From assembly GCA_031254195.1 (NCBI GenBank), contig JAIRUW010000075.1, positions 1 through 32,804 on the forward strand: 32,804 bases of DNA. The letters run 5' to 3'. This stretch comes from Oscillospiraceae bacterium (lineage in GTDB: Bacteria > Bacillota > Clostridia > Oscillospirales > UBA929). Made by a program: the position numbers and the translations under genes. Position 1 is the first letter of the stretch. The number at the start of each line of letters is the position of its first letter. The notes beneath the pieces are model-generated. The model had not been told where the DNA came from. It did no database searches and worked only from the letters and a program-made list of their open reading frames with translations. Positions 8,319 to 16,218 of the stretch are shown here, in pieces.

Positions 8319-9056
8319 GTGCGGTTCTCCATCATGGGCGGCGATCCGCGCAACGCGCGGCTTTGTGAAATACTAACGGAAGAGGGGCGCGAGGCGCGCC
8401 TCTTTTTGCAAGAGGAGATAGCCGAGGCGGCGGCTTTCGGCGACGTGATTGTCCTGCCCGTCAAAGGGATGGCGGGCGACCTGTTCAACGGCTTTTTGCG
8501 CGATAAGCAGACGCTGGTGACTGGCGAGGACTTTTTATCGCGCGAGGATTTTGCCGTTTTGAACGCCATCCCCACGGCGGAGGGGGGGCTAGAGCTTGCG
8601 ATGAGCGAAATGCCGGTCACGTTGCACGGGTGTGAAGCGCTTGTCGTCGGCTACGGGCGTATCGGCAAACTGCTGTGCAAAAACCTGTCGGCACTCGGGG
8701 CGGCCGTCACCGCGTCGGCCCGTAAGGATTCGGATTTCTCGTGGATGGACGCCCACGGCATACGCGCGAACCATACCTTAAAGCTGGATGGGACACTGCA
8801 CCGATATGATGTGATTTTCAACACCGTGCCGCACCTGACGCTGACTTCGGCGCGGCTGCGGGAGGTAAAACAGTCCTGCGTGATCATAGATTTAGCCTCG
8901 GCGCCCGGCGGAACCGATTTCAAAGCCGCCGAACGCCTCGGGCTTCGCTGCCGCTGGGCGTTGAGCCTGCCGGGCAAATGCGCGCCGGAGAGCGCCGCGC
9001 GGTATATGCGGCTGGTACTGGGCAGGATCTTAGCGGAAAGGGGCGTCGGTTTATGA
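8319..9056 (+). CDS. dpaA: Dipicolinate synthase subunit A (SpoVFA)
   Basis: Reductase-like subunit of dipicolinate synthase, which with DpaB converts a dihydroxy-tetrahydrodipicolinate-type intermediate to dipicolinic acid in the mother cell. An N-terminal IMGGDPRNARLCEIL (residues 5-19), the linker LNAIPTAEGGLELAM (81-95), a Rossmann NAD(P) motif VVGYGRIGKLL (109-119) and LASAPGGTDFKAAE are all recognisable. The GTG at 8319 is preferred: AAGGGGGC at about 8303-8309 precedes it and the product begins at the conserved GGD region. An ATG at 8253 would overlap the previous gene and add 22 residues. At 245 aa it is about 50 residues shorter than the B. subtilis protein, with the loss in the N-terminal domain. 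The stop overlaps dpaB by ATGA. Confidence 0.92.
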   Translation: MRFSIMGGDPRNARLCEILTEEGREARLFLQEEIAEAAAFGDVIVLPVKGMAGDLFNGFLRDKQTLVTGEDFLSREDFAVLNAIPTAEGGLELAMSEMPVTLHGCEALVVGYGRIGKLLCKNLSALGAAVTASARKDSDFSWMDAHGIRANHTLKLDGTLHRYDVIFNTVPHLTLTSARLREVKQSCVIIDLASAPGGTDFKAAERLGLRCRWALSLPGKCAPESAARYMRLVLGRILAERGVGL

Positions 9057-9622
9057 GGATAGGCTGGGCTTTCTGCGGCTCCTTCTGCACCTTTGAGCGC
9101 GCCCTGGGTGTATTGAAAGCGCTGGTGCTAACCGGTGAGGAGGTCACGCCCGTCTTCTCCGAAGCCGCCTGCCAAACCGATACCCGCTTCGGCAAAGCCG
9201 CCGATTGGGTCTTCAAGGCGGAGGAAATCACAGGCCGGGCCGCCATCCGCACGATCGCGCAGGCGGAGCCTATAGGCCCCAAAGGCTTGCTTGATCTGCT
9301 GATCGTCGCCCCCGCCACCGGGAATACGCTGGCGAAGCTGGCGCACGGCATCACCGACGGGACGGTCACAATGGCTTGCAAGAGCCACCTGCGCAACGGG
9401 CGGCCCTTGCTTCTCGCCCTTTCAACCAATGACGGGCTGAGCGGCTCCGCGCCGAATATCGCGGCGCTAATGTCCCGAAAGCATGTCTACTTCGTCCCCT
9501 ACCGCCAAGACGACGCGGCCGGCAAACCCGCCAGCCTCGTCGCCGGTATGGAGATGATCCCGGAGCTTATTCCTCAAATATTACAGGGGGTGCAGCCACA
9601 GCCTGTGCTGCTCCCGGCGTGA
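9053..9622 (+). CDS. dpaB: Dipicolinate synthase subunit B (SpoVFB)
   Basis: Flavoprotein-family partner of DpaA (189 aa, normal length) required for dipicolinic acid, the calcium chelator of the spore core. It has the N-terminal GWAFCGSFCTFERAL region and the flavin-binding PATGNTLAKLAHGITDG (residues 87-103), then ALSTNDGLSGSAPNI. The ATG at 9053 overlaps the dpaA stop. The gene extends into the antisense of hflC: the last 56 bases are shared tail-to-tail, so the extreme C-terminus is encoded opposite the HflC tail. Presence of spoVF genes implies the organism makes DPA by the SpoVF route. Confidence 0.95.
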   Translation: MRIGWAFCGSFCTFERALGVLKALVLTGEEVTPVFSEAACQTDTRFGKAADWVFKAEEITGRAAIRTIAQAEPIGPKGLLDLLIVAPATGNTLAKLAHGITDGTVTMACKSHLRNGRPLLLALSTNDGLSGSAPNIAALMSRKHVYFVPYRQDDAAGKPASLVAGMEMIPELIPQILQGVQPQPVLLPA

Positions 9623-10577
9623 TGCCGAGCAGGTATTTGGCAAACGGGCTGTCCAGCGGAACGATCAGGGTCGAGCGGTTGCCCACCGTCAGGCGATAGG
9701 TGTCGAGCAGGTTGTAAAACTCAAAGAACTCTGGATCGCGGCCGTACGCTTCGTTGTAGATGCGCGCGGCTTCGCTGTCGCCCTCGCCGCGGATCTCTTC
9801 GGCTTGGCGCTCCGCCTGCGAGGTGATGGAGATGACCGCGCGGTCGGTCTGGGACACGACGTCAAGCAGAATCTCATCGCCTTCCGAGCGATACTCGGCG
9901 GCGACGCGCTGGCGTTCGGTGTTCATGCGGTTGTAAATACTGTTATAAGTCTCGCTGGGCAGGTCTGTGCGTTTGATACGGATGTCTACGATACTGATGC
10001 CCTCGCCGCGCTGGGTGAAATTGGCATTGACCGCGTCAGCCATATCCAGCAGCATCTGCCCCGATAACTCGCGGTCGCTGATAAGCACATAGGAGTTGAG
10101 CCGGCCTACGCTGATGCGCATTTCGGAATAGAGAACGTCGTCGATACGCCTCTTGGCGTTGTTGATATTGTTATGCGCCTCGTAAAATAACAGGGGGTTT
10201 TCGATACGCCATTGGGCGGTATTGTCGAAATACAGCCTGTGCCTGTCAAGGGTGAGGACCTCGGTCGGCGGGGAATCATACAGGATGAGTTTGGACGGGT
10301 ATTTGATCACATTGTCAATGAACGGAACTTTCAGCTTCAAGCCCGTGCCTATATGCAGGGATACGCCGCGGTTTTCGATTTGCGTCCTGACCGTATTGGA
10401 GGCCTCGCGCATATATACGCTTTCGATCCTCCCGAAACGCTGCACCAGCGCTGACTCGCCCTCCTCCAAGTAAAAGAAGGCATTGGAAGCGACGATCAGC
10501 AGGATGGCCGCGACGGCGACGACGATGATGAATTTTCTCGTGTTTTTTCCCATATTGGCGTTTGCATTCTCACTCAT
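9567..10577 (-). CDS. hflC: HflC, SPFH-domain membrane protein
   Basis: Band-7/SPFH protein that, with HflK, forms large membrane complexes modulating the FtsH protease. The product is 336 aa. A single N-terminal transmembrane helix (about residues 16-35) is followed by an SPFH domain (EGESALVQRFGR onward, LGL-type core KLKVPFIDNVIKYPSKLILYD). A long charged helical region rich in R, E and A comes next (about 190-280; RIKRTDLPSETYNSIYNRM, RGEGDSEAARIYNEAY). The ATG at 10577 is chosen because the GGGGGG ribosome site lies seven bases upstream; a TTG two codons earlier is too close. It is 13 bases after hflK. No ftsH is nearby. HflKC is best known from Gram-negatives. Confidence 0.92.
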   Translation of the reverse strand: MSENANANMGKNTRKFIIVVAVAAILLIVASNAFFYLEEGESALVQRFGRIESVYMREASNTVRTQIENRGVSLHIGTGLKLKVPFIDNVIKYPSKLILYDSPPTEVLTLDRHRLYFDNTAQWRIENPLLFYEAHNNINNAKRRIDDVLYSEMRISVGRLNSYVLISDRELSGQMLLDMADAVNANFTQRGEGISIVDIRIKRTDLPSETYNSIYNRMNTERQRVAAEYRSEGDEILLDVVSQTDRAVISITSQAERQAEEIRGEGDSEAARIYNEAYGRDPEFFEFYNLLDTYRLTVGNRSTLIVPLDSPFAKYLLGITPGAAQAVAAPPVIFEE

Positions 10578-10590
10578 TTCCAATCCCCCC

Positions 10591-11574
10591 TTACTGTCCG
10601 AGATGGAGAATTTCCAAGAGGCCGCCTGATGTCTGGTCGAGGAAGTAAACCTTCTCGATCTTCGGCATGACCTCGCGAATCATCTCCAAGTAAAGCCGTG
10701 TGCGCATGATGTCGGGCTGGTTGCGGTACTCTTCCTCGATGGCTTTATACCGCGCGACGGCGCCGTGGGCTTCGTTGACACGTTTCTCTTTATAGGCCTC
10801 GGCTTCGTTGATGGCGGCGGCGGCCCGGCCTCTGGCGCGCGGTTCCTCTTCGTTTCGATACCGTTCCGCCTCGTTGGTTTTGGCTTCCTTGTCTTCAAGG
10901 GCACGAGTCACGTCAAGGAAGGCTTCGCGCACTTCGTCGGGCGGCGAGGCGTCCTGAAGGTTTACGGATGTGATCTCCACACCCATTTCGTATTTGTCGC
11001 AGATCCCCTGTAAATCGCGCCTGACCTCTAACTGAATGTCATCCTTGCGGTCGGTCAGGATGGCGTCGAGGGGATAGGCGGCGGCAATACGCCTATAAGC
11101 CGCCTGTGTGACAGAGCGCAGCGTGTCTTCGGGGCTTTGCACCTTAAAGGTGTAATTATAGCTGTCGGAAATACGGTACTGGATGACCCAGTCGGCGTTG
11201 ACAAGGCCGTTGACGCGGCTGATCTCTCCGGTCAGCATGAGGGCTTCGGCCAGGGTCTCCGCAGCGCTGGCGGGGACGTCATACTCCCTGAAGCCGAACT
11301 CCATGCGCCGTATGCCCGCGACATTGACGATATGCGCGGTGTCGGCGAAGGGGAGCTTGAACTTCAACCCCGACGTCACCTCGGTTTTGATGTGCTTCCC
11401 AAAGCGCGTGATGACAGCCTCTTCACCGTTGTTGAGGGTATAAACGCAGTTGAATCCGAGGACAAGCAGGATGAGAAGCCCGACGATGACGGGGGTAAAG
11501 CGGCGCCCGGCCTTCTTGACCTTGTCCATGTCGGGCGGTTTGATGCTCCCTTGGAATGGATTTTGATAGTTCAT
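10591..11574 (-). CDS. hflK: HflK, SPFH-domain membrane protein
   Basis: Partner of HflC in the FtsH-associated HflKC complex. The product is 327 aa. A short Gly/Pro/Asn-containing leader (NPFQGSIKPP) is followed by one transmembrane helix at about 27-46. The SPFH domain starts at NNGEEAVITRFGKH, with LKFKLPFADTAHIVNV inside. The C-terminal helix contains the charged ARALEDKEAKTNEAERYRNEEEPRARG-like stretch, and the end is YFLDQTSGGLLEIL. The ATG at 11574 overlaps the metA stop (ATGA), so HflK translation is coupled to methionine biosynthesis. The N-terminus is much shorter than the Gly-rich leader of E. coli HflK. Confidence 0.9.
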   Translation of the reverse strand: MNYQNPFQGSIKPPDMDKVKKAGRRFTPVIVGLLILLVLGFNCVYTLNNGEEAVITRFGKHIKTEVTSGLKFKLPFADTAHIVNVAGIRRMEFGFREYDVPASAAETLAEALMLTGEISRVNGLVNADWVIQYRISDSYNYTFKVQSPEDTLRSVTQAAYRRIAAAYPLDAILTDRKDDIQLEVRRDLQGICDKYEMGVEITSVNLQDASPPDEVREAFLDVTRALEDKEAKTNEAERYRNEEEPRARGRAAAAINEAEAYKEKRVNEAHGAVARYKAIEEEYRNQPDIMRTRLYLEMIREVMPKIEKVYFLDQTSGGLLEILHLGQ

Positions 11575-12506
11575 CTTTTTCCTCCTTCATTTGATCCGCT
11601 TTCTAAATCATACGGCGTGGTTTGATACACATAATAGTTCAGCCAGTTGCTGTAAAGCAGCTGCGCGTGGCTGCGCCATGTCTTGCGCGGGGTCTGCGCG
11701 GGGTCGTTTCGCGGAAAATAGTTTACGGGGATGGCGGCATCCAGCCCTTTTTCCGTATCGCGGCGGTACTCCAGCGCCAGCGTCTCCGCGTCATACTCGG
11801 AATGCCCGATGACAAATACCTGCCGCCCGTCCCGGCTCATGGCCATATACAGGTCCCCGTCTTTCACCCGGGAAAGAACCGCCAGTTCCGGTACCGCCGC
11901 CACATCCTCCGTCTTCGTTTCGGTGCACCGCGAATGGGGGACGAGGAAGACATCGTCAAAACCGCGCGTCAGCGGGCAGAGCGGGTCTTCTACGCTATGC
12001 TCAAAGACGCCGAACAGTTTTTTTTCCAGCGCGTACTTAGGGATGCCGTAGTGATAGTACAGCGCCGCTTGCGCCGCCCAGCAGATATGGAAGGTGGAGG
12101 TCACATGCGTCTTGCTCCACTCCATAATCTCACAGAGTTCGTCCCAATAGGCGACCTGTTCAAAGGGCAGCAGCTCCACCGGCGCGCCGGTGACGATCAT
12201 ACCATCATATCGCTTGCCGCGAATTTCCGAAAATGTGGTATAATTTGCCAATAAATGGCTTGGATCGGTATTCTTAGGCGTATAGGTGGCGGTCTGCAAA
12301 AGCTCTATCTCGATTTGCAGCGGCGTGTTGGACAGCCAGCGTAAAAGCTGCGTCTCGGTGACTACCTTGGTGGGCATGAGGTTGAGGATGACAAGCCGCA
12401 AGGGGCGAATGTCCTGTGAGGTCGCCCGTGAGCTGGTCATGACAAATATATTCTCCCTCTCCAACACACCGCGCGCCGGCAATGTGTCGGGGATCTTGAT
12501 CGGCAT
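11571..12506 (-). CDS. metA: Homoserine O-acetyltransferase (MetA family)
   Basis: Acylates L-homoserine in the first committed step of methionine synthesis. At 311 aa it is full length. The catalytic cysteine is C142 in FHICWAAQAALYYHYGIP. Residue 111 is glutamate in GAPVELLPFEQV; work on this family links Glu111 to acetyl-CoA use and Gly111 to succinyl-CoA, so acetyl transfer is predicted despite the 'MetA' name. The His/Glu of the triad lie in VIGHSEYDAETLALEY. AGGAGGTGA precedes the ATG. A full consensus promoter lies upstream, and the leader is too short for a SAM riboswitch. hflK and hflC follow in the same transcript. Confidence 0.95.
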   Translation of the reverse strand: MPIKIPDTLPARGVLERENIFVMTSSRATSQDIRPLRLVILNLMPTKVVTETQLLRWLSNTPLQIEIELLQTATYTPKNTDPSHLLANYTTFSEIRGKRYDGMIVTGAPVELLPFEQVAYWDELCEIMEWSKTHVTSTFHICWAAQAALYYHYGIPKYALEKKLFGVFEHSVEDPLCPLTRGFDDVFLVPHSRCTETKTEDVAAVPELAVLSRVKDGDLYMAMSRDGRQVFVIGHSEYDAETLALEYRRDTEKGLDAAIPVNYFPRNDPAQTPRKTWRSHAQLLYSNWLNYYVYQTTPYDLESGSNEGGKR

Positions 12507-12537
12507 ACGTCACCTCCTACCTGCCGCAACGAGGTCT

Positions 12538-12566
12538 ATTATACCCGCGCGCGCGTGGAATGTCAA
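12538..12566 (-). promoter_or_regulatory. Sigma-A promoter for metA-hflK-hflC
   Basis: On the minus strand TTGACA (12566-12561) and TATAAT (12543-12538) are separated by 17 bases, a full consensus. The leader to the metA ATG is about 25 bases. An alternating GC stretch (CGCGCGCGCG) fills part of the spacer. Confidence 0.85.
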
Positions 12567-12594
12567 TCATATCACGATACATCGGTCTTTGGCA

Positions 12595-12624
12595 TTGACG
12601 AGCGCCCTCTGTTGGATGTATAAT
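12595..12624 (+). promoter_or_regulatory. Sigma-A promoter for the WG-repeat gene
   Basis: TTGACG at 12595-12600 and TATAAT at 12619-12624 are 18 bases apart, directed away from metA. The two divergent promoters lie about 30 bases apart. Confidence 0.75.
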
Positions 12625-12652
12625 CTGTACAGTACAGGAAGGGGTTGGACGC

Positions 12653-14311
12653 GTGAAAAAGGGTTTCCTGGCGGTTTTGCTGGCCGCCGCGCTGCTTTTG
12701 GCGGCGCTTCCCGCCGTGTCCGCGGACGGGGCGCAGACGCGCTTGGACATCATGACACAGGCGGTTTATGATGAGCTTGGCGTACTGTCGGAGGGCCTGA
12801 TCTGGGCGCTCCGGGACGGCAAATTCACGTATCTGGACGAAAACGGCAAAACGGCCATTTCTCCCGAAACACTGCAAGCCGCGTGCGCGGGCGAGATGGT
12901 CAGCGATGTGCGCGATTTCCGCGAGGGGCTTGCGATCATCTATGGCCAGACCCGGGTATTTTATATCGACAGGCAGGGCAGGCAGGTTTTCTCCGCCGAA
13001 TGGGGCCACAACTTTTCCGGCGGGGTCGCCATAGGCCATGCCAACGGCGGGCTGGTTTTGCTTGATCCCACAGGCAAAGCGTCAGCCGTGTCGCTCCCGC
13101 CCGAAGCGGCGCAGGCCGGCCATTGGGACTGCGGCATCCTCTTCAGCGACGGCTTGCTGCCGTTTTGGATTACCAAGAACGGCACGGAGCTAAACGGGTA
13201 TGTGGACACGGATTTCAACGTGGCGATACCGTTTCAATTTGAAGACGCGCGTCCGTTCCACAACGGGCTGGCCCCTGTCAAACAGGGCGGCAAATGGGGT
13301 TTCATCAACAAACAGGGCAGCATGGTCATCCAGCCGCAATACGACGATTTCATGGCCGACAGCGCGGATTACCGCCATCAGGTCTTCCGCGACGGCCTTG
13401 CCGCCGTGCGGAAAGACGGTAAGTGGGGCTATATCGACCAGACCGGATATACAGCCGTCCCCTTTGTCTGGGACTATGCCGACCTGTTCTCCGAAGGATA
13501 TGCCGTCGTCGGCTCCGGCGGTCTATATGGCTACATAGATGCTACCGGGCAGTTGGCCGTCCCGGCGCAATATGACGACGCGAACGGCTTTGCAGGCGGC
13601 ATAGCGCTGGTGGGCGACGGCGGCGTATACCGTTTCATCACCCCTGGCGGCGAACCTGTATCGTCTGTCACATGGCGGTTTGAGGGCACCTTGACCGCGC
13701 CGGATACGCCCCGGACCGCGCTGTATGCCCGTGACGGCAAGTGGGGGCTGCTCAAAATCGGCGGCGGCCCGCTGGACAGCGCCGATGATTGGGCGCATAG
13801 CCATATCACGGAAGCGCTGGCCAAAGGCTTCATCCCTGAAGAGCTGCAAGGTTCTTACGCGCAGCCCGTCACGCGCGGCGAGTTTGTCACACTCGCGGTA
13901 CGATGGCTGGAGTATAAAACCGGGAAAACCGCCGGGGAGCTTGTCAAAGAGCGCGGCGGTGAAGAGAGTACCTTCTCCGATACAGACGATCCCATCATCC
14001 TCGCCGGCGCAAGCCTGGACATCACGGCGGGCGTCGGTGGCGGGCGGTTCGGCGTGGAGCAGCCATTCAGCCGTGAGCAGGCGGCGGTCATGCTGTGCAA
14101 AGTCATGGAGGTGCTCGGGCAAAGCACCGCGAACGCGGAGCCGTTTGCATTTACCGATATGTCAGCCGCCGCCGATTGGGCGCATAACGCCATAGATTAT
14201 GTAGGCGGGGCGGGCATCATGGACGGCGTCAGCGCCACCGCCAAGGTCTTTGACCCCAAGGGGACGTTTTCCCGGCAGCAGAGTATCATTGTGTTCAATA
14301 AAATGGATTAA
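12653..14311 (+). CDS. Secreted WG-repeat protein with C-terminal SLH domains
   Basis: Surface protein of unknown function (552 aa). A clear signal peptide covers residues 1-24 (KKG, hydrophobic core, AVSA end). WG/KWG-type repeats fill roughly 50-370; the clearest are GKWGFINKQG (213-222), GKWGYIDQTG (256-265), LYGYIDATG (291-299) and GKWGLL (362-367). Three SLH-like units follow at about 376-420, 441-488 and 499-552, ending FSRQQSIIVFNKMD. SLH domains bind pyruvylated secondary cell-wall polymer, so the protein is probably displayed on the wall. It starts at GTG 12653 after GGAAGGGG. The next gene, a GH10 xylanase with a related SLH tail, begins 16 bases downstream in the same transcript. 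WG repeats are presumed protein- or ligand-binding; no enzymatic motif was seen. Confidence 0.88.
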   Translation: MKKGFLAVLLAAALLLAALPAVSADGAQTRLDIMTQAVYDELGVLSEGLIWALRDGKFTYLDENGKTAISPETLQAACAGEMVSDVRDFREGLAIIYGQTRVFYIDRQGRQVFSAEWGHNFSGGVAIGHANGGLVLLDPTGKASAVSLPPEAAQAGHWDCGILFSDGLLPFWITKNGTELNGYVDTDFNVAIPFQFEDARPFHNGLAPVKQGGKWGFINKQGSMVIQPQYDDFMADSADYRHQVFRDGLAAVRKDGKWGYIDQTGYTAVPFVWDYADLFSEGYAVVGSGGLYGYIDATGQLAVPAQYDDANGFAGGIALVGDGGVYRFITPGGEPVSSVTWRFEGTLTAPDTPRTALYARDGKWGLLKIGGGPLDSADDWAHSHITEALAKGFIPEELQGSYAQPVTRGEFVTLAVRWLEYKTGKTAGELVKERGGEESTFSDTDDPIILAGASLDITAGVGGGRFGVEQPFSREQAAVMLCKVMEVLGQSTANAEPFAFTDMSAAADWAHNAIDYVGGAGIMDGVSATAKVFDPKGTFSRQQSIIVFNKMD

Positions 14312-14327
14312 TTAGGAGGACTCACAG

Positions 14328-16166
14328 ATGACAAAGCAAAAACCCGCCCTGCGCGTCGCGGCCATCCTACTGGCAATCGCTTTAACCACCGTATCCCTTC
14401 CATTAGCCTCGGCTTCGGACGGCATGGCCAAAAGCCTTCAATTGCCTTCATTGCATGAGATTTACAAAGGCCATTTCCTTGTAGGCAACATTTTTTCAGG
14501 GTCGTCTGATTATACAAAATCAAATGTGGCGGACAGGCGTTTTGATCTGCTCAAGCGGCACTTCAATGTGCTGACCGGGGAGAATGCCATGAAGCCCCAA
14601 TATATGTCGACTTCCAAGGGCTCTTATAGCTTCGGTACGGCTGATAAGATGATAGAAACGGTCTCCGGCGCCGGGATCGATGTCATTGGCCATACGCTGG
14701 TATGGCACTCACAGTCGGCGGTGTGGCTGAACCAAGGCGCCACCCGCGCGCAGGCTAAGGCCAACTTGGAGGACTATATCAATACTGTCGCAAAGCATTT
14801 CGCAGGTAAGCTCACTTCCTGGGATGTCGTCAATGAAGCCTTCGAGACCGGCGTCAACAGCGTCCCGGCGAACTGGCGGGACGCGCTCCGCAAGGGCGGG
14901 AATACCTATGAGCATTCCCGGTGGTACGAGGCATATGAAAACGGCGCGGACAAAGCCAAAGGAGAGAGTGGCGCCGACTATATCTACGACGCCTTTGTGT
15001 TCGCCCGTCTGGCCGACCCCGGCGCTATACTGTATTACAACGATTTCAATGAGGAGTACAGCGGCAAGCGCGAGGCCATCGCGCGTATGACTGAAGAGTT
15101 AAACGCGCAGTGGAAGACCGACAGCCGGAACACCGAACCCGGACGCCTCTTGATCGAGGGGCTGGGGATGCAGTCTCACTTTTGGACGAGCGCTCTCAAT
15201 GTCAACAATGTCGAAGCCACTATCAAACGCTTTGCTCAAACCGGCGCGATTATCAGCGTAACCGAGCTGGATATCCCCGCCGGACGCTGGGACGGGTATA
15301 TCGCTTTGACTGAAGAAGAAGAGAAAAAACAAGCGCGGCTTTACGCCCAGCTCTTCCAGTTGTATCAAAAATACAGTGAGCATATTGAACGCGTTACGTT
15401 CTGGGGACTGGAGGATACTGCCAGCTGGCGGAGACAGGGCAATCCGCTCTTGTTTGACGGCAGCTTCAACGCCAAACACGCCTTTTACGCCGTTGCCGAC
15501 CCCGACGGGTATCTGGCGGGCAGATACAATGACCCCAAAACCCGCGACGCCCTGCTGCAAGAGGCGCTTGGCCCCAGCAAACCCGAGCCGGAGCCCGAAC
15601 CGGAGCCGTCCGCTGAAGTCCCCAACCTAACCACCGCCGACGGCTGGGCGCATGACCACATCCAGCAAGCCTACAGCAAAGGCTTCCTCCCCGCTACCCT
15701 GCAAAACAACTACAAAGCCGACATTACCCGCGGCGAGTTCGTCACCCTCGCCTTGAGTTGGCTGCGGACCCATACCAAGATGACCAACGCCGAACTGCTG
15801 GCAAAGCACGGCAAGCCCGAACACGCAGACAGAACCTTCACCGACACATCGGATGATGATGTGCTCACAGCCGCAAGACTGGACATCACGGCGGGCACCA
15901 CCCCCGGCGTATTCGGCGTAAACACGCGGTTTGACCGTGAACAGGCGGCGATCATGCTGATGAAGATATGCAGGATCGTAGGCACATTCAAGGAGGACAC
16001 GTCGGATTTCGGGTTTACCGACATTGACGCGGCGCAATGGCTTCCCGACGCGCTGAACTATGTGGGGCATAGCGAGGTGATGAGCGGCAAGCTCGGCGGC
16101 AGGTTCGCCCCCAAGGACAACTTCCAGCGCCAGGAGAGCATTATCGTGTTCAATAAAATGGGATAA
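14328..16166 (+). CDS. GH10 endo-1,4-beta-xylanase with SLH anchor
   Basis: Secreted glycoside hydrolase family 10 enzyme cleaving the beta-1,4-xylan backbone. The 612 aa product has a signal peptide (1-29) and a GH10 barrel (about 38-410). The acid/base glutamate is E170 in WDVVNEAFE and the nucleophile E313 in ISVTELDIP. GHTLVWH and VTFWGLED are further family signatures. The two glutamates are 143 residues apart because of an extended loop after the acid/base strand (about 172-215). A Pro-Glu linker (about 418-432) leads to three SLH units (438-612) ending FQRQESIIVFNKMG, closely like the end of the preceding WG-repeat protein. AGGAGG precedes the ATG. A strong terminator follows. The enzyme should work attached to the cell wall, supplying xylo-oligosaccharides. 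Confidence 0.95.
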   Translation: MTKQKPALRVAAILLAIALTTVSLPLASASDGMAKSLQLPSLHEIYKGHFLVGNIFSGSSDYTKSNVADRRFDLLKRHFNVLTGENAMKPQYMSTSKGSYSFGTADKMIETVSGAGIDVIGHTLVWHSQSAVWLNQGATRAQAKANLEDYINTVAKHFAGKLTSWDVVNEAFETGVNSVPANWRDALRKGGNTYEHSRWYEAYENGADKAKGESGADYIYDAFVFARLADPGAILYYNDFNEEYSGKREAIARMTEELNAQWKTDSRNTEPGRLLIEGLGMQSHFWTSALNVNNVEATIKRFAQTGAIISVTELDIPAGRWDGYIALTEEEEKKQARLYAQLFQLYQKYSEHIERVTFWGLEDTASWRRQGNPLLFDGSFNAKHAFYAVADPDGYLAGRYNDPKTRDALLQEALGPSKPEPEPEPEPSAEVPNLTTADGWAHDHIQQAYSKGFLPATLQNNYKADITRGEFVTLALSWLRTHTKMTNAELLAKHGKPEHADRTFTDTSDDDVLTAARLDITAGTTPGVFGVNTRFDREQAAIMLMKICRIVGTFKEDTSDFGFTDIDAAQWLPDALNYVGHSEVMSGKLGGRFAPKDNFQRQESIIVFNKMG

Positions 16167-16181
16167 TCTTCATATCATAAC

Positions 16182-16208
16182 AATGCCCCGCCATTCCGGC
16201 GGGGCATT
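16182..16208. terminator. Intrinsic terminator after the xylanase gene
   Basis: A perfect 11-bp stem AATGCCCCGCC / GGCGGGGCATT with a five-base loop (ATTCC), followed on the plus strand by a T-rich tail. It lies between the convergent xylanase and gtrA-like genes and could serve both. Confidence 0.88.
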
Positions 16209-16218
16209 TCTCATTATT

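Noticed and set aside
11622..12254. 210-codon open frame opposite metA
   Set aside because: metA has its catalytic residues in exact family positions on the other strand; the antisense frame is low in structure and unmatched.
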